A DNA stretch of 64,000 bases from Gordonia paraffinivorans NBRC 108238 (GTDB taxonomy: Bacteria; Actinomycetota; Actinomycetes; Mycobacteriales; Mycobacteriaceae): contig NZ_BAOQ01000002.1 of assembly GCF_000344155.1 (NCBI RefSeq), positions 124,001 through 188,000 of the forward strand, given 5' to 3'. The notes beneath the pieces are model-generated. The model did no database searches, was not told the origin of the DNA, and saw only the letters and a list, made by a program, of their open reading frames with translations. Positions 24,540 through 32,618 of the stretch are shown piece after piece; positions within the stretch are counted from its first letter, which is position 1; every line of letters starts with the position of its first letter. The position numbers and the translations under genes are program-made.

Positions 24540-25388
24540 TCAACGGTTCTGATATCGAGTCGTATAGCGCTCGAGGGCTCGTACGATGGCGTCGGTGATC
24601 AAGCCGAGTGCGGCGTAGACGATCAGGCCGAAGAAGATGATGTCGGTGCGCAGGAAGTCGCGGGCGTTGTTGATCAGGTAGCCCAGGCCCGAGGTGGCCG
24701 CGATCTGCTCGGCCACGATCAGGCTCAGCCAGGCGATCGCCAGCGCCTGGCGCAGTCCGACGAGGATCTGCGGCATCGCACCCGGAATGATCAGTTCCCG
24801 GATCGTCATGACCCTCGAAAACCCCAATACGCGAGCGGTTTCCACGAGTTTCGGGTCGATCTGGCGGATCGCCGCCGACGTGTTGAGGTACAGCGGGAAC
24901 AGGGCGCCGAGCGCCACGAGCAGCACCTTGGGCATCTCCCCGATCCCGAACCACAGGATGAACAGCGGGATGAGTCCGAACAGCGGCAGCGCGCGGATCG
25001 CCTGCATGTTGGGATCGACGATCGAGTCGGCGTAGCGGCTCAGCCCGACGAGGAGCCCGAGGCCCACGCCGACCGCGACACCGATCGCCAGTCCGATGGC
25101 CACGCGTTGCGCCGACGCCGCGACGGCGTCGAGGAGATGCCCGTTGGAGAACACCTCCCAGCCCGCCTCGGCGATCAGGGACGGGGCCGGGAGGCGGTCC
25201 TGCGGGATGATGCCGAGCGCGCTGCCGACCTGCCAGAGCACGAGCACCGCGACCGGCGACAGCGCGCGCAACACGGTGTGCAGGCGAGGTCTGGTCGGCT
25301 TCGCGCGAGCGGATCCCGAATCCGCAGAAGTAGATTCAACGGCGCTCCGGGCACCGGCCACGTCGTCGTTCACAGTCGTCTCGGCCAC
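24540..25388 (-). CDS. ssuC: Sulfonate ABC transporter permease
   Basis: A 282-residue BPD-type inner-membrane permease with six helices after a 35-residue polar N-terminus. The EAA loop that contacts the ATPase is present as ARVLGFSRVMTIRELIIPGAMPQILVGLRQ. The ALSPVAVLVLWQVGSALG helix and LINNARDFLRTDIIFFGL are typical of SsuC. It is the first gene of the ssuCBAD operon. No cysteine-attenuation leader peptide is visible in the short upstream region. Confidence 0.94.
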   Translation of the reverse strand: MAETTVNDDVAGARSAVESTSADSGSARAKPTRPRLHTVLRALSPVAVLVLWQVGSALGIIPQDRLPAPSLIAEAGWEVFSNGHLLDAVAASAQRVAIGLAIGVAVGVGLGLLVGLSRYADSIVDPNMQAIRALPLFGLIPLFILWFGIGEMPKVLLVALGALFPLYLNTSAAIRQIDPKLVETARVLGFSRVMTIRELIIPGAMPQILVGLRQALAIAWLSLIVAEQIAATSGLGYLINNARDFLRTDIIFFGLIVYAALGLITDAIVRALERYTTRYQNR

Positions 25389-25445
25389 GGGCCCGACGCT
25401 ACGAACCGAGGTGTGGTCGACGACACCCTTGCAGTCAGCGTGGGT

Positions 25446-26060
25446 TCAAGTCCACCTGTCGGCGGCTCGTCGGGTACGACGGATGATCACCGCACTCGTG
25501 CCGGAGGCCGAGCCGGTGACCTCGATGACCGGCCCTCCCGGCCGATCGGGTTGCCCTGCCTTGTCTTTCACCTTCGACCAGCCGGACAGGTGCAGGTCCC
25601 GGTATCGGATCTCCTGGTCCGGGCCGAGGCGCAGCTTCACCGTCGACACCGACACCTGCAGTTGCAGGACGGTGGACGGTCCGGCGAAGCGCGCCCCGGA
25701 GAAGTCGAGATCGATGGTGCCCACCGACGCGGTGGCGTGGATCGCGGGAGGGACGTCCCAGGAGCCCTTGCGGCGGATCTCCTTCCACTCCGCGTCGAGT
25801 TGCAACGGTTCCTGCGGGGGCGCAGGGGGTGACGCGACGTGCGCCGGCGGGTCTCCGAACAGCAGCGCGCCGTTGGGAAGGTCGTGCAGGACCGCGCGCA
25901 GCTCGCGGCGGGTCTTCGCCGTGTACACGAGTCCGGACCGTTCCTCGAACTCGGGTATCTCCAGGTAGCCGGCGCTGAAGGCGTCGTTGAGCAGCGCGAC
26001 GGCACGCTCGCGCTCCGGGTTCCCGACCCGTAGGTCATCGTCTGGGCTGCGGTCGACCAT
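25446..26060 (-). CDS. DUF1707 domain protein
   Basis: A 204-residue protein with an N-terminal DUF1707 domain (residues 8-62: RVGNPERERAVALLNDAFSAGYLEIPEFEER, then a Tyr/Thr/Lys turn), a Pro-rich linker, and a C-terminal beta-rich domain reminiscent of LiaF/DUF2154-type cell-wall-stress sensors. No membrane helix is visible, unlike many relatives. The function is unknown; DUF1707 is common in actinobacterial small regulatory or envelope proteins. It lies upstream of, and co-oriented with, ssuC. Confidence 0.75.
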   Translation of the reverse strand: MVDRSPDDDLRVGNPERERAVALLNDAFSAGYLEIPEFEERSGLVYTAKTRRELRAVLHDLPNGALLFGDPPAHVASPPAPPQEPLQLDAEWKEIRRKGSWDVPPAIHATASVGTIDLDFSGARFAGPSTVLQLQVSVSTVKLRLGPDQEIRYRDLHLSGWSKVKDKAGQPDRPGGPVIEVTGSASGTSAVIIRRTRRAADRWT

Positions 26061-26190
26061 GCCCCCACCCTAGGCACCGTGCCGAGCGGCCTCCAGTCCC
26101 GTGGGCGCGCGATCGCGAATCCGCCGTCGGACGCACATCGGCACGGCGTAGCGTCGTCGGCGAGGAATCCAGCGTGATCGGAGGGCTTCG

Positions 26191-27051
26191 ATGACCAGTT
26201 CGCAGGTGACGATGCCGGTCGCGTTCATCGGACACGGCAACCCGATGAACGCCTTGGAGCACAACCGCTACACCGAGGCCTGGCGTGCGCTCGGCCGTGC
26301 GGTGCCCAGGCCGCGGGCCATCCTGGTGATCTCCGCGCACTGGTACACCAACGCCACCGCGGTCACGGCGATGCCTCGCCCGCGCACCATCCACGACTTC
26401 TACGGGTTCCCTCAGGAGCTCTTCGACGTCCGGTACCCCGCGCCCGGCGACCCCGAGATCGCCGACCTGGTCTGCGAAGTGGTCAAGCCGACGTGGTGCG
26501 GCCTCGACATCGACAGCTGGGGCATCGACCACGGCACCTGGTCGGTTCTGGTGCACACCTTCCCCGACGCGTCGATCCCCGTTCTGCAGCTGTCACTCAA
26601 CGCCTTCAAGGACTTCGAACATCACTTCGAGCTCGGCCGCAAGCTGAGCGCACTACGTGAGCAGGGCGTGCTGATCGTCGGCAGCGGCAACATCGTGCAC
26701 AACCTCCGCGCGGTCGACTTCGGCAGGGCCGACGAAGGATACGACTGGGCCCACCGCTTCGACGACGCGGCACGGCAGACCCTGCAGGACGACCCCACCG
26801 CCGTCCTGCGACTCGACGCCCACCCCGATTTCGACCTCGCGGTGCCCACCCCCGACCACTTCCTGCCGCTGCTCTACATCGCCGGCCTGGCGGCCGAGTC
26901 GCCCCTCGACCTGCTCGTCGACGGGTACGCGGCCGGTTCGATCTCGATGGCGGCCTACACCCAGGGACTCGACCTGGAGGCGGGGCGGTTCGGCAGCGAG
27001 CCGGCTGCCGAACTGCCCTCGGACCTCCCGCCGACGGACTCGAACATCTGA
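26191..27051 (+). CDS. ygiD: Extradiol ring-cleavage dioxygenase, DODA/YgiD family
   Basis: A 286-residue class III extradiol dioxygenase-fold protein, of the family that includes 4,5-DOPA dioxygenases. Probable metal-binding residues are His in FIGHGNPMNA, His in ISAHWYTN, and His in HGTWSVLVH and NIVHNLR. Length matches YgiD (about 271). The physiological substrate in bacteria is unsettled. GGAGGG lies six bases before the ATG. It converges with the SRPBCC gene, with only 5 bp between stops. Confidence 0.88.
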   Translation: MTSSQVTMPVAFIGHGNPMNALEHNRYTEAWRALGRAVPRPRAILVISAHWYTNATAVTAMPRPRTIHDFYGFPQELFDVRYPAPGDPEIADLVCEVVKPTWCGLDIDSWGIDHGTWSVLVHTFPDASIPVLQLSLNAFKDFEHHFELGRKLSALREQGVLIVGSGNIVHNLRAVDFGRADEGYDWAHRFDDAARQTLQDDPTAVLRLDAHPDFDLAVPTPDHFLPLLYIAGLAAESPLDLLVDGYAAGSISMAAYTQGLDLEAGRFGSEPAAELPSDLPPTDSNI

Positions 27052-27056
27052 GGCCG

Positions 27057-27545
27057 TCAGCCGGCCGCCAACAGTTCGTCGATCTGGTTGATCGCCGCGC
27101 TCGCCCCTTCGACGACCCCCATCTCGAGAACCTTCTGCAGCGCTTCGGCCGAGTCGTACACGCCGTGATAGGTCGCGACGGTCCCGTCGCCGTCCGCGGT
27201 GAAGGAGTACACGTTCCGCGACTCGGGCATGTCGGGGATCGGGTTGAAGTCCTCGTCGGCGAAGACGTCGCGGAAGGTGAACTCCCTCGGTTCGTCGACG
27301 GAGTCCACGAACCACATGCCGGGGAACTTCTGCCCCTCGGGCGAGGTCATGTAGTAGGTGACCCGACCACCGGGACGGAGTTCGTGGTCGACGAAGGTCG
27401 CCGGAAAACCCGGTGGGCCCCAGATCTTCTCGAGCTGGCGCGGATCGGCGTAGACCTGCCAGACACGTTCCACCGGGGCCGCGAATCGGGCGGTGATGGT
27501 GAGAGTACGGGCATCGACATCGGTTTTCACATCGGTTACGGGCAT
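27057..27545 (-). CDS. SRPBCC/AHSA1 domain protein
   Basis: A 162-residue START-like helix-grip protein of the AHSA1 group. Typical features are FAAPVERVWQVYADPRQLEKIWGPPGFPATFVDHELRPGG-type opening, a central YYMTSPEG strand and a C-terminal amphipathic helix. Ligand unknown. It overlaps the upstream arsR gene by 10 bp. ArsR-AHSA1 pairs are very common, with the regulator controlling the operon. Confidence 0.88.
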   Translation of the reverse strand: MPVTDVKTDVDARTLTITARFAAPVERVWQVYADPRQLEKIWGPPGFPATFVDHELRPGGRVTYYMTSPEGQKFPGMWFVDSVDEPREFTFRDVFADEDFNPIPDMPESRNVYSFTADGDGTVATYHGVYDSAEALQKVLEMGVVEGASAAINQIDELLAAG

Positions 27546-27913
27546 GATCGGTCTTCCTCGGAATCTGCCTGCTCGGCTGACAGCAGGTCATCGATGCGGG
27601 CGATACGACCTCGCCACACCTGTTCGAGTTCGGCGAGCATCGACGCCACCGAACGCACTGCGGACACATCGCCGCTCGCCAGTTGTTCGCGCCCCTGCCG
27701 ACGCTTGGTCAGCAGGCCCGCCTTCTCCAGCACGGCGACGTGTTTCTGCACTGCCGCGAAGCTCATGTCGTATTTCGCGGCCAGCGCCGACACGGAATGC
27801 TCACCGGCCAGCACTCGGCGCATGATGTCGCGCCGAGTGCGGTCCGCCAGCGCATGGAACAGGGCGTCGGTCCTGTCCTCCTCGTCTGACGTGATGCCAG
27901 TGGTTCCGGACAC
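27536..27913 (-). CDS. ArsR family transcriptional regulator
   Basis: A 125-residue winged helix-turn-helix repressor. The DNA-binding helices span about residues 30-75 (LFHALADRTRRDIMRRVL, SVSALAAKYDMSFAAVQKHVAVLEKAGLL). It lacks the metal-binding cysteine box of ArsR proper, as expected for the AHSA1-linked group. GTG 27913 is chosen because a strong promoter places transcription start within a base or two of it, giving a leaderless mRNA; a TTG five codons upstream falls inside the promoter. The gene overlaps the SRPBCC gene. Confidence 0.87.
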   Translation of the reverse strand: MSGTTGITSDEEDRTDALFHALADRTRRDIMRRVLAGEHSVSALAAKYDMSFAAVQKHVAVLEKAGLLTKRRQGREQLASGDVSAVRSVASMLAELEQVWRGRIARIDDLLSAEQADSEEDRSCP

Positions 27914-27919
27914 ACCTCC

Positions 27920-27947
27920 AACATACAACTGATTGGTTGTATGTCAA
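27920..27947 (-). promoter_or_regulatory. arsR promoter with embedded operator dyad
   Basis: On the minus strand TTGACA (27947-27942) and TATGTT (27925-27920) are separated by 16 bp, a near-consensus housekeeping promoter. A perfect 9-bp inverted repeat, ACATACAAC-N6-GTTGTATGT at 27921-27944, fills the spacer and covers both hexamers. That is the ideal place for ArsR autorepression. Confidence 0.75.
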
Positions 27948-28129
27948 GGGCGGCATCGTCGAACTGCGGCCTTGCGTTCACATTGACGGCAATCCTGGCC
28001 TCGACGGCATCGAGAACCTTCACTGGTCACCGGTATCACCGCCACGAGGGCCTCCCCCTCGACGTCCGGCGCAACTTCCGACCCGAAGGATTCCCCTGTC
28101 TCGTCAGCTTCACCTGGGCGGCTTCCTGA
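27941..28129 (+). CDS. Possible leader ORF ahead of the flavin monooxygenase
   Basis: A 62-codon ORF starting at ATG and ending 31 bases inside the monooxygenase gene in a different frame. From codon 30 to about codon 50 (HRYHRHEGLPLDVRRNFRPEG) nearly every third position is G or C, a coding-like pattern that the alternative frames of this leader lack. The start within the block is unclear. It may encode a regulatory peptide that couples translation to sulfur supply, or be a gene remnant. I do not recognise the peptide with certainty. Confidence 0.35.
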   Translation: MSRAASSNCGLAFTLTAILASTASRTFTGHRYHRHEGLPLDVRRNFRPEGFPCLVSFTWAAS

Positions 28130-29466
28130 TCGCCTCCCCCGTCACCCATTCGCACGCCGCCTGGCGACATCCGGGCTCGGCGACCGACTATTTCGGGCCG
28201 GAGCACTACCACCGCGTCGGCCGAATCCTGGAACGCGGCAAGTTCGACTTCGCGTTCTTCGCCGACCTGTTGGCGGCACCGGTGCGTTTCGGCGGCGACC
28301 AGTCCGAGCCCTTCCGTCGCGGCACCCAGGCCGCGGCGACCCTCGATCCGGCTCTCGTCGCCGCGAGCATCGCCGCGGTGACCACCAACCTCGGTGTCGC
28401 GGTGACGAAATCGGCCACCTACTTCCATCCGTACGAGATCGCGCGGATCTTCGGCTCCCTCGACCACCTCACCCGTGGGCGCATCGCCTGGAACATCGTC
28501 ACGTCGCTGTCGCAGGCCGAGGCGCAGAACTTCGGCTTCGACTCGCATGTCGAGCACGAGGAACGCTATGCGCGCGCAGAGGAATTCGTCCATACCGCGG
28601 TCAAGCTGTGGTCGAGCTGGGACCCCGACGCGGTGATCGCCGACAAGGAGTCCGGGGTCTGGGCCGATCCGTCCAGAATCCGGACCGTCGACCACGACGG
28701 CGACCACTACCGAACCCGCGGCCCGCTCAACCAGCCGCGCTCTCCTCAGCACCGTCCGGTGCTCATCCAGGCCGGATCATCGGAGACCGGAAAGGAGTTC
28801 GCGGCCCGGTGGGCGGAGGCGATCTTCGAGATCGACCCGACCCCCGAAGGGCGTCGCGCCTACTACGACGACGTGAAATCGCGGGCGTCGAACCACGGCC
28901 GGAACCCCGATCACATCAAGGTGTTCCCGTCGTTCATCCCGTTCATCGGCGAGACCGAGGCGATCGCCCGCGAGAAGCAGGCGTTCCACAACGAACTCGC
29001 CGATCCGATCTCGGGATTGATCACCCTCTCGGTGCACACCGACCACGACTTCTCCGTCTACGACCTCGACGCGCCGGTCGAGGACGTCCGGGTCGGCGGT
29101 ACGCAGGGCCTGTTCGACGTCGCCCGACGGCTCTCGCAGCGCGACAACCTGACCCTGCGCGACATCGGCAAGCTGTACGCGCAGGGCGTCCTGCTGCCGC
29201 AGTTCGTCGGCACCGCATCCGACGTCGCCGACCAGATCGAGGAATCGTTCAACGGCGGCGAGGCCGACGGGTTCATCGTCTCCAGCGCACAGGCACCGGG
29301 AACCTTCAACGACTTCGTCGACTACGTGGTCCCCGAGCTGCAGCGCCGTGGCCTCTTCCGCACGGAGTACGAGGGCTCCACCCTGCGCGAGAACCTCGGT
29401 CTCGGCAGCCCCGACGAAGACCTGCCGGCCGACGTGCGCGAGGCACCGTCGCTGATCGCGGTCTGA
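28096..29466 (+). CDS. LLM-class flavin-dependent monooxygenase (NtaA/SnaA/DszA family)
   Basis: A 456-residue FMNH2-dependent monooxygenase of the NtaA/SnaA/DszA branch, whose members oxidise nitrilotriacetate, dibenzothiophene sulfone, dimethyl sulfide or related compounds. Conserved blocks: LHLGGFLIASPVTHSHAAWRHP, FDFAFFADLL, LDHLTRGRIAWNIVTS, and QAGSSETGKEFAARWAEAIF. CTG 28096 is taken as start because GAAGGA lies five bases before it and SRQLHLGG is the family opening; no ATG or GTG is available at that point. Nearness of ssuCBAD suggests an organosulfur role (inference). The leader ORF overlaps its first codons. Confidence 0.82.
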   Translation: MSRQLHLGGFLIASPVTHSHAAWRHPGSATDYFGPEHYHRVGRILERGKFDFAFFADLLAAPVRFGGDQSEPFRRGTQAAATLDPALVAASIAAVTTNLGVAVTKSATYFHPYEIARIFGSLDHLTRGRIAWNIVTSLSQAEAQNFGFDSHVEHEERYARAEEFVHTAVKLWSSWDPDAVIADKESGVWADPSRIRTVDHDGDHYRTRGPLNQPRSPQHRPVLIQAGSSETGKEFAARWAEAIFEIDPTPEGRRAYYDDVKSRASNHGRNPDHIKVFPSFIPFIGETEAIAREKQAFHNELADPISGLITLSVHTDHDFSVYDLDAPVEDVRVGGTQGLFDVARRLSQRDNLTLRDIGKLYAQGVLLPQFVGTASDVADQIEESFNGGEADGFIVSSAQAPGTFNDFVDYVVPELQRRGLFRTEYEGSTLRENLGLGSPDEDLPADVREAPSLIAV

Positions 29467-29475
29467 CCGGATGAC

Positions 29476-29514
29476 CACTCGGGGCGGCCACCGTCGAGGT
29501 GCCCGCCCCGAGTG
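29476..29514. terminator. Bidirectional terminator between monooxygenase and aquaporin genes
   Basis: A 12-bp stem (CACTCGGGGCGG paired with CCGCCCCGAGTG) and 15-nt loop lies between two convergent genes, ending 31 bp before the aquaporin stop. Confidence 0.65.
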
Positions 29515-29545
29515 CGTCGGCGCTGCCGGTCCGGATGCCCGGCGG

Positions 29546-30315
29546 TCAGGCCGCGTTCGGCTCCGACGACCGACCCAGCGCGAGCTTTCCGTCCTCGAAC
29601 AGCAGCGGATACAGGATGCCGCCGATCAGACCGCCGAGCAGCGGGGCCACCCAGAAGAGCCACAACTGTCCCGGGGCGCCGTTGCCGTTGAAGAAGGCCA
29701 CCGCCGTCGACCGCGCCGGATTGACCGAGGTGTTGCTGATCGGGATGGAGATCAGGTGGATGAGGGTCAGGGTGAGACCGATCGCGAGCGGGCCGAAGCC
29801 GGCGGGCGCCCGATCGTCGGTGGCGCCCAGGACCACGATGAGGAAGAACGCGGTCAGCAGCGCCTCGGCGATGAACACCGCCGCCATCGTGTAGTTGTTC
29901 GGCGAGTGGTCGCCGTATCCGTTGGCCGCCATGTTGCCGGTCGCCTCGAAGCCCGGCTTGCCGCTGGCGATCACGTACAGCACGGTGCCGGCGAGAAGAC
30001 CGCCGACGACCTGCACGATCCAGTAGCCGGGGAGGTCCTTGACCGGCAGCCGCCCACTGATCACCGCGCCCACGTGATCGCCGGGTTGAAGTGGGCTCCG
30101 GAGACGTGACCGAGCGCGTAGGCCATCGTCACCACCGTCAGGCCGAAGGCCAGGGCGACGCCGAGCAGACCGATGCCGAGCTGGATCAGGGTGTCGTTGT
30201 CCTCGCTGGCGTTCGCGACGTACTTCGCCGCGAAAATCGCGCTGCCGCAACCACCGAAGACCAGCCAGAACGTGCCGAACAACTCGGCCAGTAGTCGACG
30301 CGGAGTACTCGCCAT
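29546..30315 (-). CDS. aqpZ: Aquaporin Z-type water channel (apparent 1-bp frameshift)
   Basis: A MIP-family channel of about 256 residues if intact. The first part, from ATG 30315, reads [22 protein letters not shown] through the first NPA motif (GAHFNPAIT). The second part continues in another frame with [19 protein letters not shown], the second NPA in [12 protein letters not shown], and a normal C-terminus. Restoring one C in the plus-strand sequence CACGTGAT near 30073 (to CACCGTGAT) joins them as [15 protein letters not shown]. Arg after the second NPA and the small pore residues fit AqpZ rather than a glycerol facilitator. Confidence 0.88.
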
Positions 30316-30772
30316 CAGATCGTCTCTCCCTCCCCCGGCCCGTGAGCTCGCGTACGGCGGCGCCGAGCCGGTCTACCCGCGGCACGATCCGAGTGCAGCT
30401 TAGGCACGTTCGCGACATCCTCGGGCCGAAACCCGCTCACCGGCGTCGACGGGATCGACCCGATCGCACACAGACGTCGTGCTCTCGACTCGTGCGCGAC
30501 CACGCCGGTCGGGGTTCTTCGTCGGGGTCGAATATCGCCTGCATCCTCATTCGAGCGCATGAAATACGGTATTCGCCCACAGAGCGGAAACGGCGTCGCG
30601 ATTACTCGTCCGAAAATCACGGAAAGCGGTGTGACCTGCTACGACGACTCGGCGCCGGCGGTGCCGGGAAATCGTCCGGACGGCCTCGGAGACTCTTGTG
30701 CCCGCGGTACTCTCCCCGAGTCGAGGACCGTCGCCGGACGATCGCGTGACCTGCCGAGAGAAGGAGCCAACC
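30316..30772. other. Intergenic region, 457 bp, no supported gene
   Basis: This is the longest gap in the window and separates divergent genes. Short ORFs here have no coding-like third-position bias. It must hold the aqpZ promoter and the promoter of the following surface protein. A ribosome site AAGGAG lies at its right end. A small near-palindrome, GAAATACGGTATTC near 30560, is the only distinctive structure I noticed. Confidence 0.4.
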
Positions 30773-31738
30773 GTGGGTAGTCCCTACGACCCCAACCAGC
30801 CCACGCAGATGGGCCCGCAGGGTGGACAGCAGCCGGGGTGGCCCGGTCCACAGCCGGGTGCCGGCGGGCCGGGGTTCGGTGCCCAGCCCGGCCAGCCGTA
30901 CGCCCAACAGCCCTACGGCCAGCAGTACCCGCCGCAGCCGGGTCAGCAACCGTACGGGCAGCAGCCCTATGGCCAGCAGCCATACGGCCCGCCCCCGCAA
31001 CCGCCGTCGTCGTCGGGCGGCGGCAAGAAGTGGTGGTTCATCGGCGGCGGTGGCGTCCTCCTGATCCTCATCGTCGTCGTGGCCGTGGTGCTGGCCTTCA
31101 CCCTCGGCGGAGGCGACGACGAGCCGGACGTGCCGACCGCGTCGGCCGTCGACATGCTGCTCCCGGAGTCCGAATTCCCCGACATCACCGGCGAATTCGA
31201 GCTCGACACCGCCCAGTCCGGCGATGACGACGACATCAGCGTCGACAACGAGAAGTGCGCGCGCCTGGTGGACTCGCAGTCCGGCGGCGACTACGCCCAG
31301 CGCGAGCTGACCGAGACGCCCAGCTCCGGCGAGATCTTCTTCGGCCTCGACGCCTACAGCGCCGAGGTGACCAAGCCCGCCGACGACACCTACGACACCT
31401 TCGACGACGTCCTCGCCGCCTGCTCCTCGTTCACGCTGACCCTCAAGGACGACGGCGGCGACATCCCGGTCGCGGTCAAGTTGGAGAAGGCCGATCTCCC
31501 GATCGACAGCAACTACAAGGCGTTCAACATGTTCGGCGAGTTCTCGATCGACGCAGCCGGAGACGAGGTGGAGGTCTACCAGATCGGCACCTACGTCTAC
31601 GGAGAGGAACGCGGCGTCTCGTTCGGCGTCGGATACAACAGCTTCAGCGACGAGAAGCTGTCGGTCGACTCCCAGATCGAGAACAACCTGTCCCAGATGT
31701 TCGCCAAGCAGCATCAGCGGATCAAGGACGCTTCCTGA
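30773..31738 (+). CDS. Pro/Gln/Gly-rich single-pass membrane protein with extracytoplasmic domain
   Basis: A 321-residue protein. Residues 1-80 are a cytoplasmic low-complexity region with repeated QQPYG units. A single membrane helix (WWFIGGGGVLLILIVVVAVVLAF) lies near 85-108. An acidic extracellular domain of about 200 residues follows, with cysteines in ENEKCARL-like and LAACSSF positions. The layout resembles mycobacterial membrane sensors with a Pro-rich tail and a periplasmic lipid- or peptide-binding domain, but the family is not identified. AAGGAG lies six bases before the GTG start. Confidence 0.75.
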   Translation: MGSPYDPNQPTQMGPQGGQQPGWPGPQPGAGGPGFGAQPGQPYAQQPYGQQYPPQPGQQPYGQQPYGQQPYGPPPQPPSSSGGGKKWWFIGGGGVLLILIVVVAVVLAFTLGGGDDEPDVPTASAVDMLLPESEFPDITGEFELDTAQSGDDDDISVDNEKCARLVDSQSGGDYAQRELTETPSSGEIFFGLDAYSAEVTKPADDTYDTFDDVLAACSSFTLTLKDDGGDIPVAVKLEKADLPIDSNYKAFNMFGEFSIDAAGDEVEVYQIGTYVYGEERGVSFGVGYNSFSDEKLSVDSQIENNLSQMFAKQHQRIKDAS

Positions 31739-31750
31739 TTCCACGCCGGC

Positions 31751-31787
31751 CGCCCCTCCCGATCCGCGCTGATCGGGAGGGGCGTTT
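31751..31787 (+). terminator. Intrinsic terminator
   Basis: A perfect 14-bp stem (CGCCCCTCCCGATC with its complement) and 6-nt loop is followed by TTT, 12 bp after the preceding stop codon. Confidence 0.8.
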
Positions 31788-31846
31788 CCGTATGTCGCGG
31801 CCTCGCCTACCCGGATTTCGCGCGGACGGAGGCCGAACCGGTCACG

Positions 31847-32182
31847 GTGACGAGGACCAGCACCCCACCCGCGCCGCCATCGACCCCTCCGCCTCCGGCG
31901 GCGCCCGCGCCGACGCCGGAGCAGGCCGGGTCCGTCCCCGTCGAAGGCGGCCCCTGCCACGAGTCCGAGGCCCGGTCGTTCGCCACCGCCGCGAACGGGA
32001 CGAGCCTGGTCTGCGTCTACATGGGCGCAGGCGGTGGTTTCCGGTGGTCACAGCACGCAGAGAACGACGGATCCGTCCACAACATCGGCGATCCGTGCGA
32101 CCTCGCCGTCGACCGGGTGGCGCAGGACCCGTCCGGCAAGGCGATCATGTGCGGTGGCGACACCTGGGTGGGAGGCCCGTAG
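31847..32182 (+). CDS. Secreted-type domain protein lacking a signal peptide (possibly truncated)
   Basis: A 111-residue protein beginning with a Pro/Thr-rich linker (TSTPPAPPSTPPPPAAP) and ending in a small domain with four cysteines (GGPCHESEARS, LVCVYMG, GDPCDLAVDR, AIMCGGDTW). Such linker-plus-cysteine domains are normally preceded by a signal peptide or lipobox. The open frame continues upstream as AYPDFARTEAEPVTVT but reaches the previous gene's terminator without one. Either the start is misplaced or the N-terminus has been lost. GTG is used provisionally. Confidence 0.5.
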   Translation: MTRTSTPPAPPSTPPPPAAPAPTPEQAGSVPVEGGPCHESEARSFATAANGTSLVCVYMGAGGGFRWSQHAENDGSVHNIGDPCDLAVDRVAQDPSGKAIMCGGDTWVGGP

Positions 32183-32293
32183 ACACGGCCCCGGACGCCC
32201 CGGTTCCGACTGCGCCGACACCAATCCAGGTCGGCACATTTCGCGGCAAGCCGATGATCCTGCGCGGGCGCGAGTGCTCGCTAATCTGAGCCC

Positions 32294-32527
32294 ATGAGCA
32301 AAACGAAGAAGAGCTGGAGCGAACTGTCCACGCCCGCAAAGGCAGCCATCATCGGCGTCGCCGCCATCGACGGCGGCCTCCGCGTCTGGGCGCTGCGGGA
32401 CCTCTCCAGCCGCGCCCCCGAGGAGATCAACGGCCCCAAGGCGGCCTGGCGTGTGGGCCTGGCCCTCGGCACGACGGCCGGCATCGCGCCGACGGCCTAT
32501 CTGGTGTGGGGCCGCAAGCGCACGTAG
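32294..32527 (+). CDS. Small membrane protein of unknown function
   Basis: A 77-residue protein with two short hydrophobic stretches (AAIIGVAAIDGGLRVWAL, and GLALGTTAGIAPTAYLVWG) flanked by basic residues, ending GRKRT. Small hypothetical proteins of this shape are widespread in Mycobacteriales. I cannot assign a function. It converges with the MmpS-like lipoprotein gene across a shared terminator. Confidence 0.65.
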   Translation: MSKTKKSWSELSTPAKAAIIGVAAIDGGLRVWALRDLSSRAPEEINGPKAAWRVGLALGTTAGIAPTAYLVWGRKRT

Positions 32528-32550
32528 TCCTCACCCCGCACCGACGCGCA

Positions 32551-32604
32551 ATCGCTGCTCCCTCCACACGTCACGATCGACGCATCGTCGGTGGGAGCAG
32601 CGAT
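32551..32604. terminator. Bidirectional terminator hairpin
   Basis: A 12-bp perfect stem (ATCGCTGCTCCC and its complement) encloses a longer imperfect loop, between two convergent stop codons. TTTC follows on the plus strand. Confidence 0.6.
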
Positions 32605-32618
32605 TTCACGTCGGCGAG

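Noticed and set aside
27950-28095. SAM or other sulfur riboswitch in the monooxygenase leader
   Set aside because: No match to the conserved cores of SAM-I, SAM-II or SAM-IV riboswitches could be drawn by hand; a coding-like leader ORF explains the composition better.
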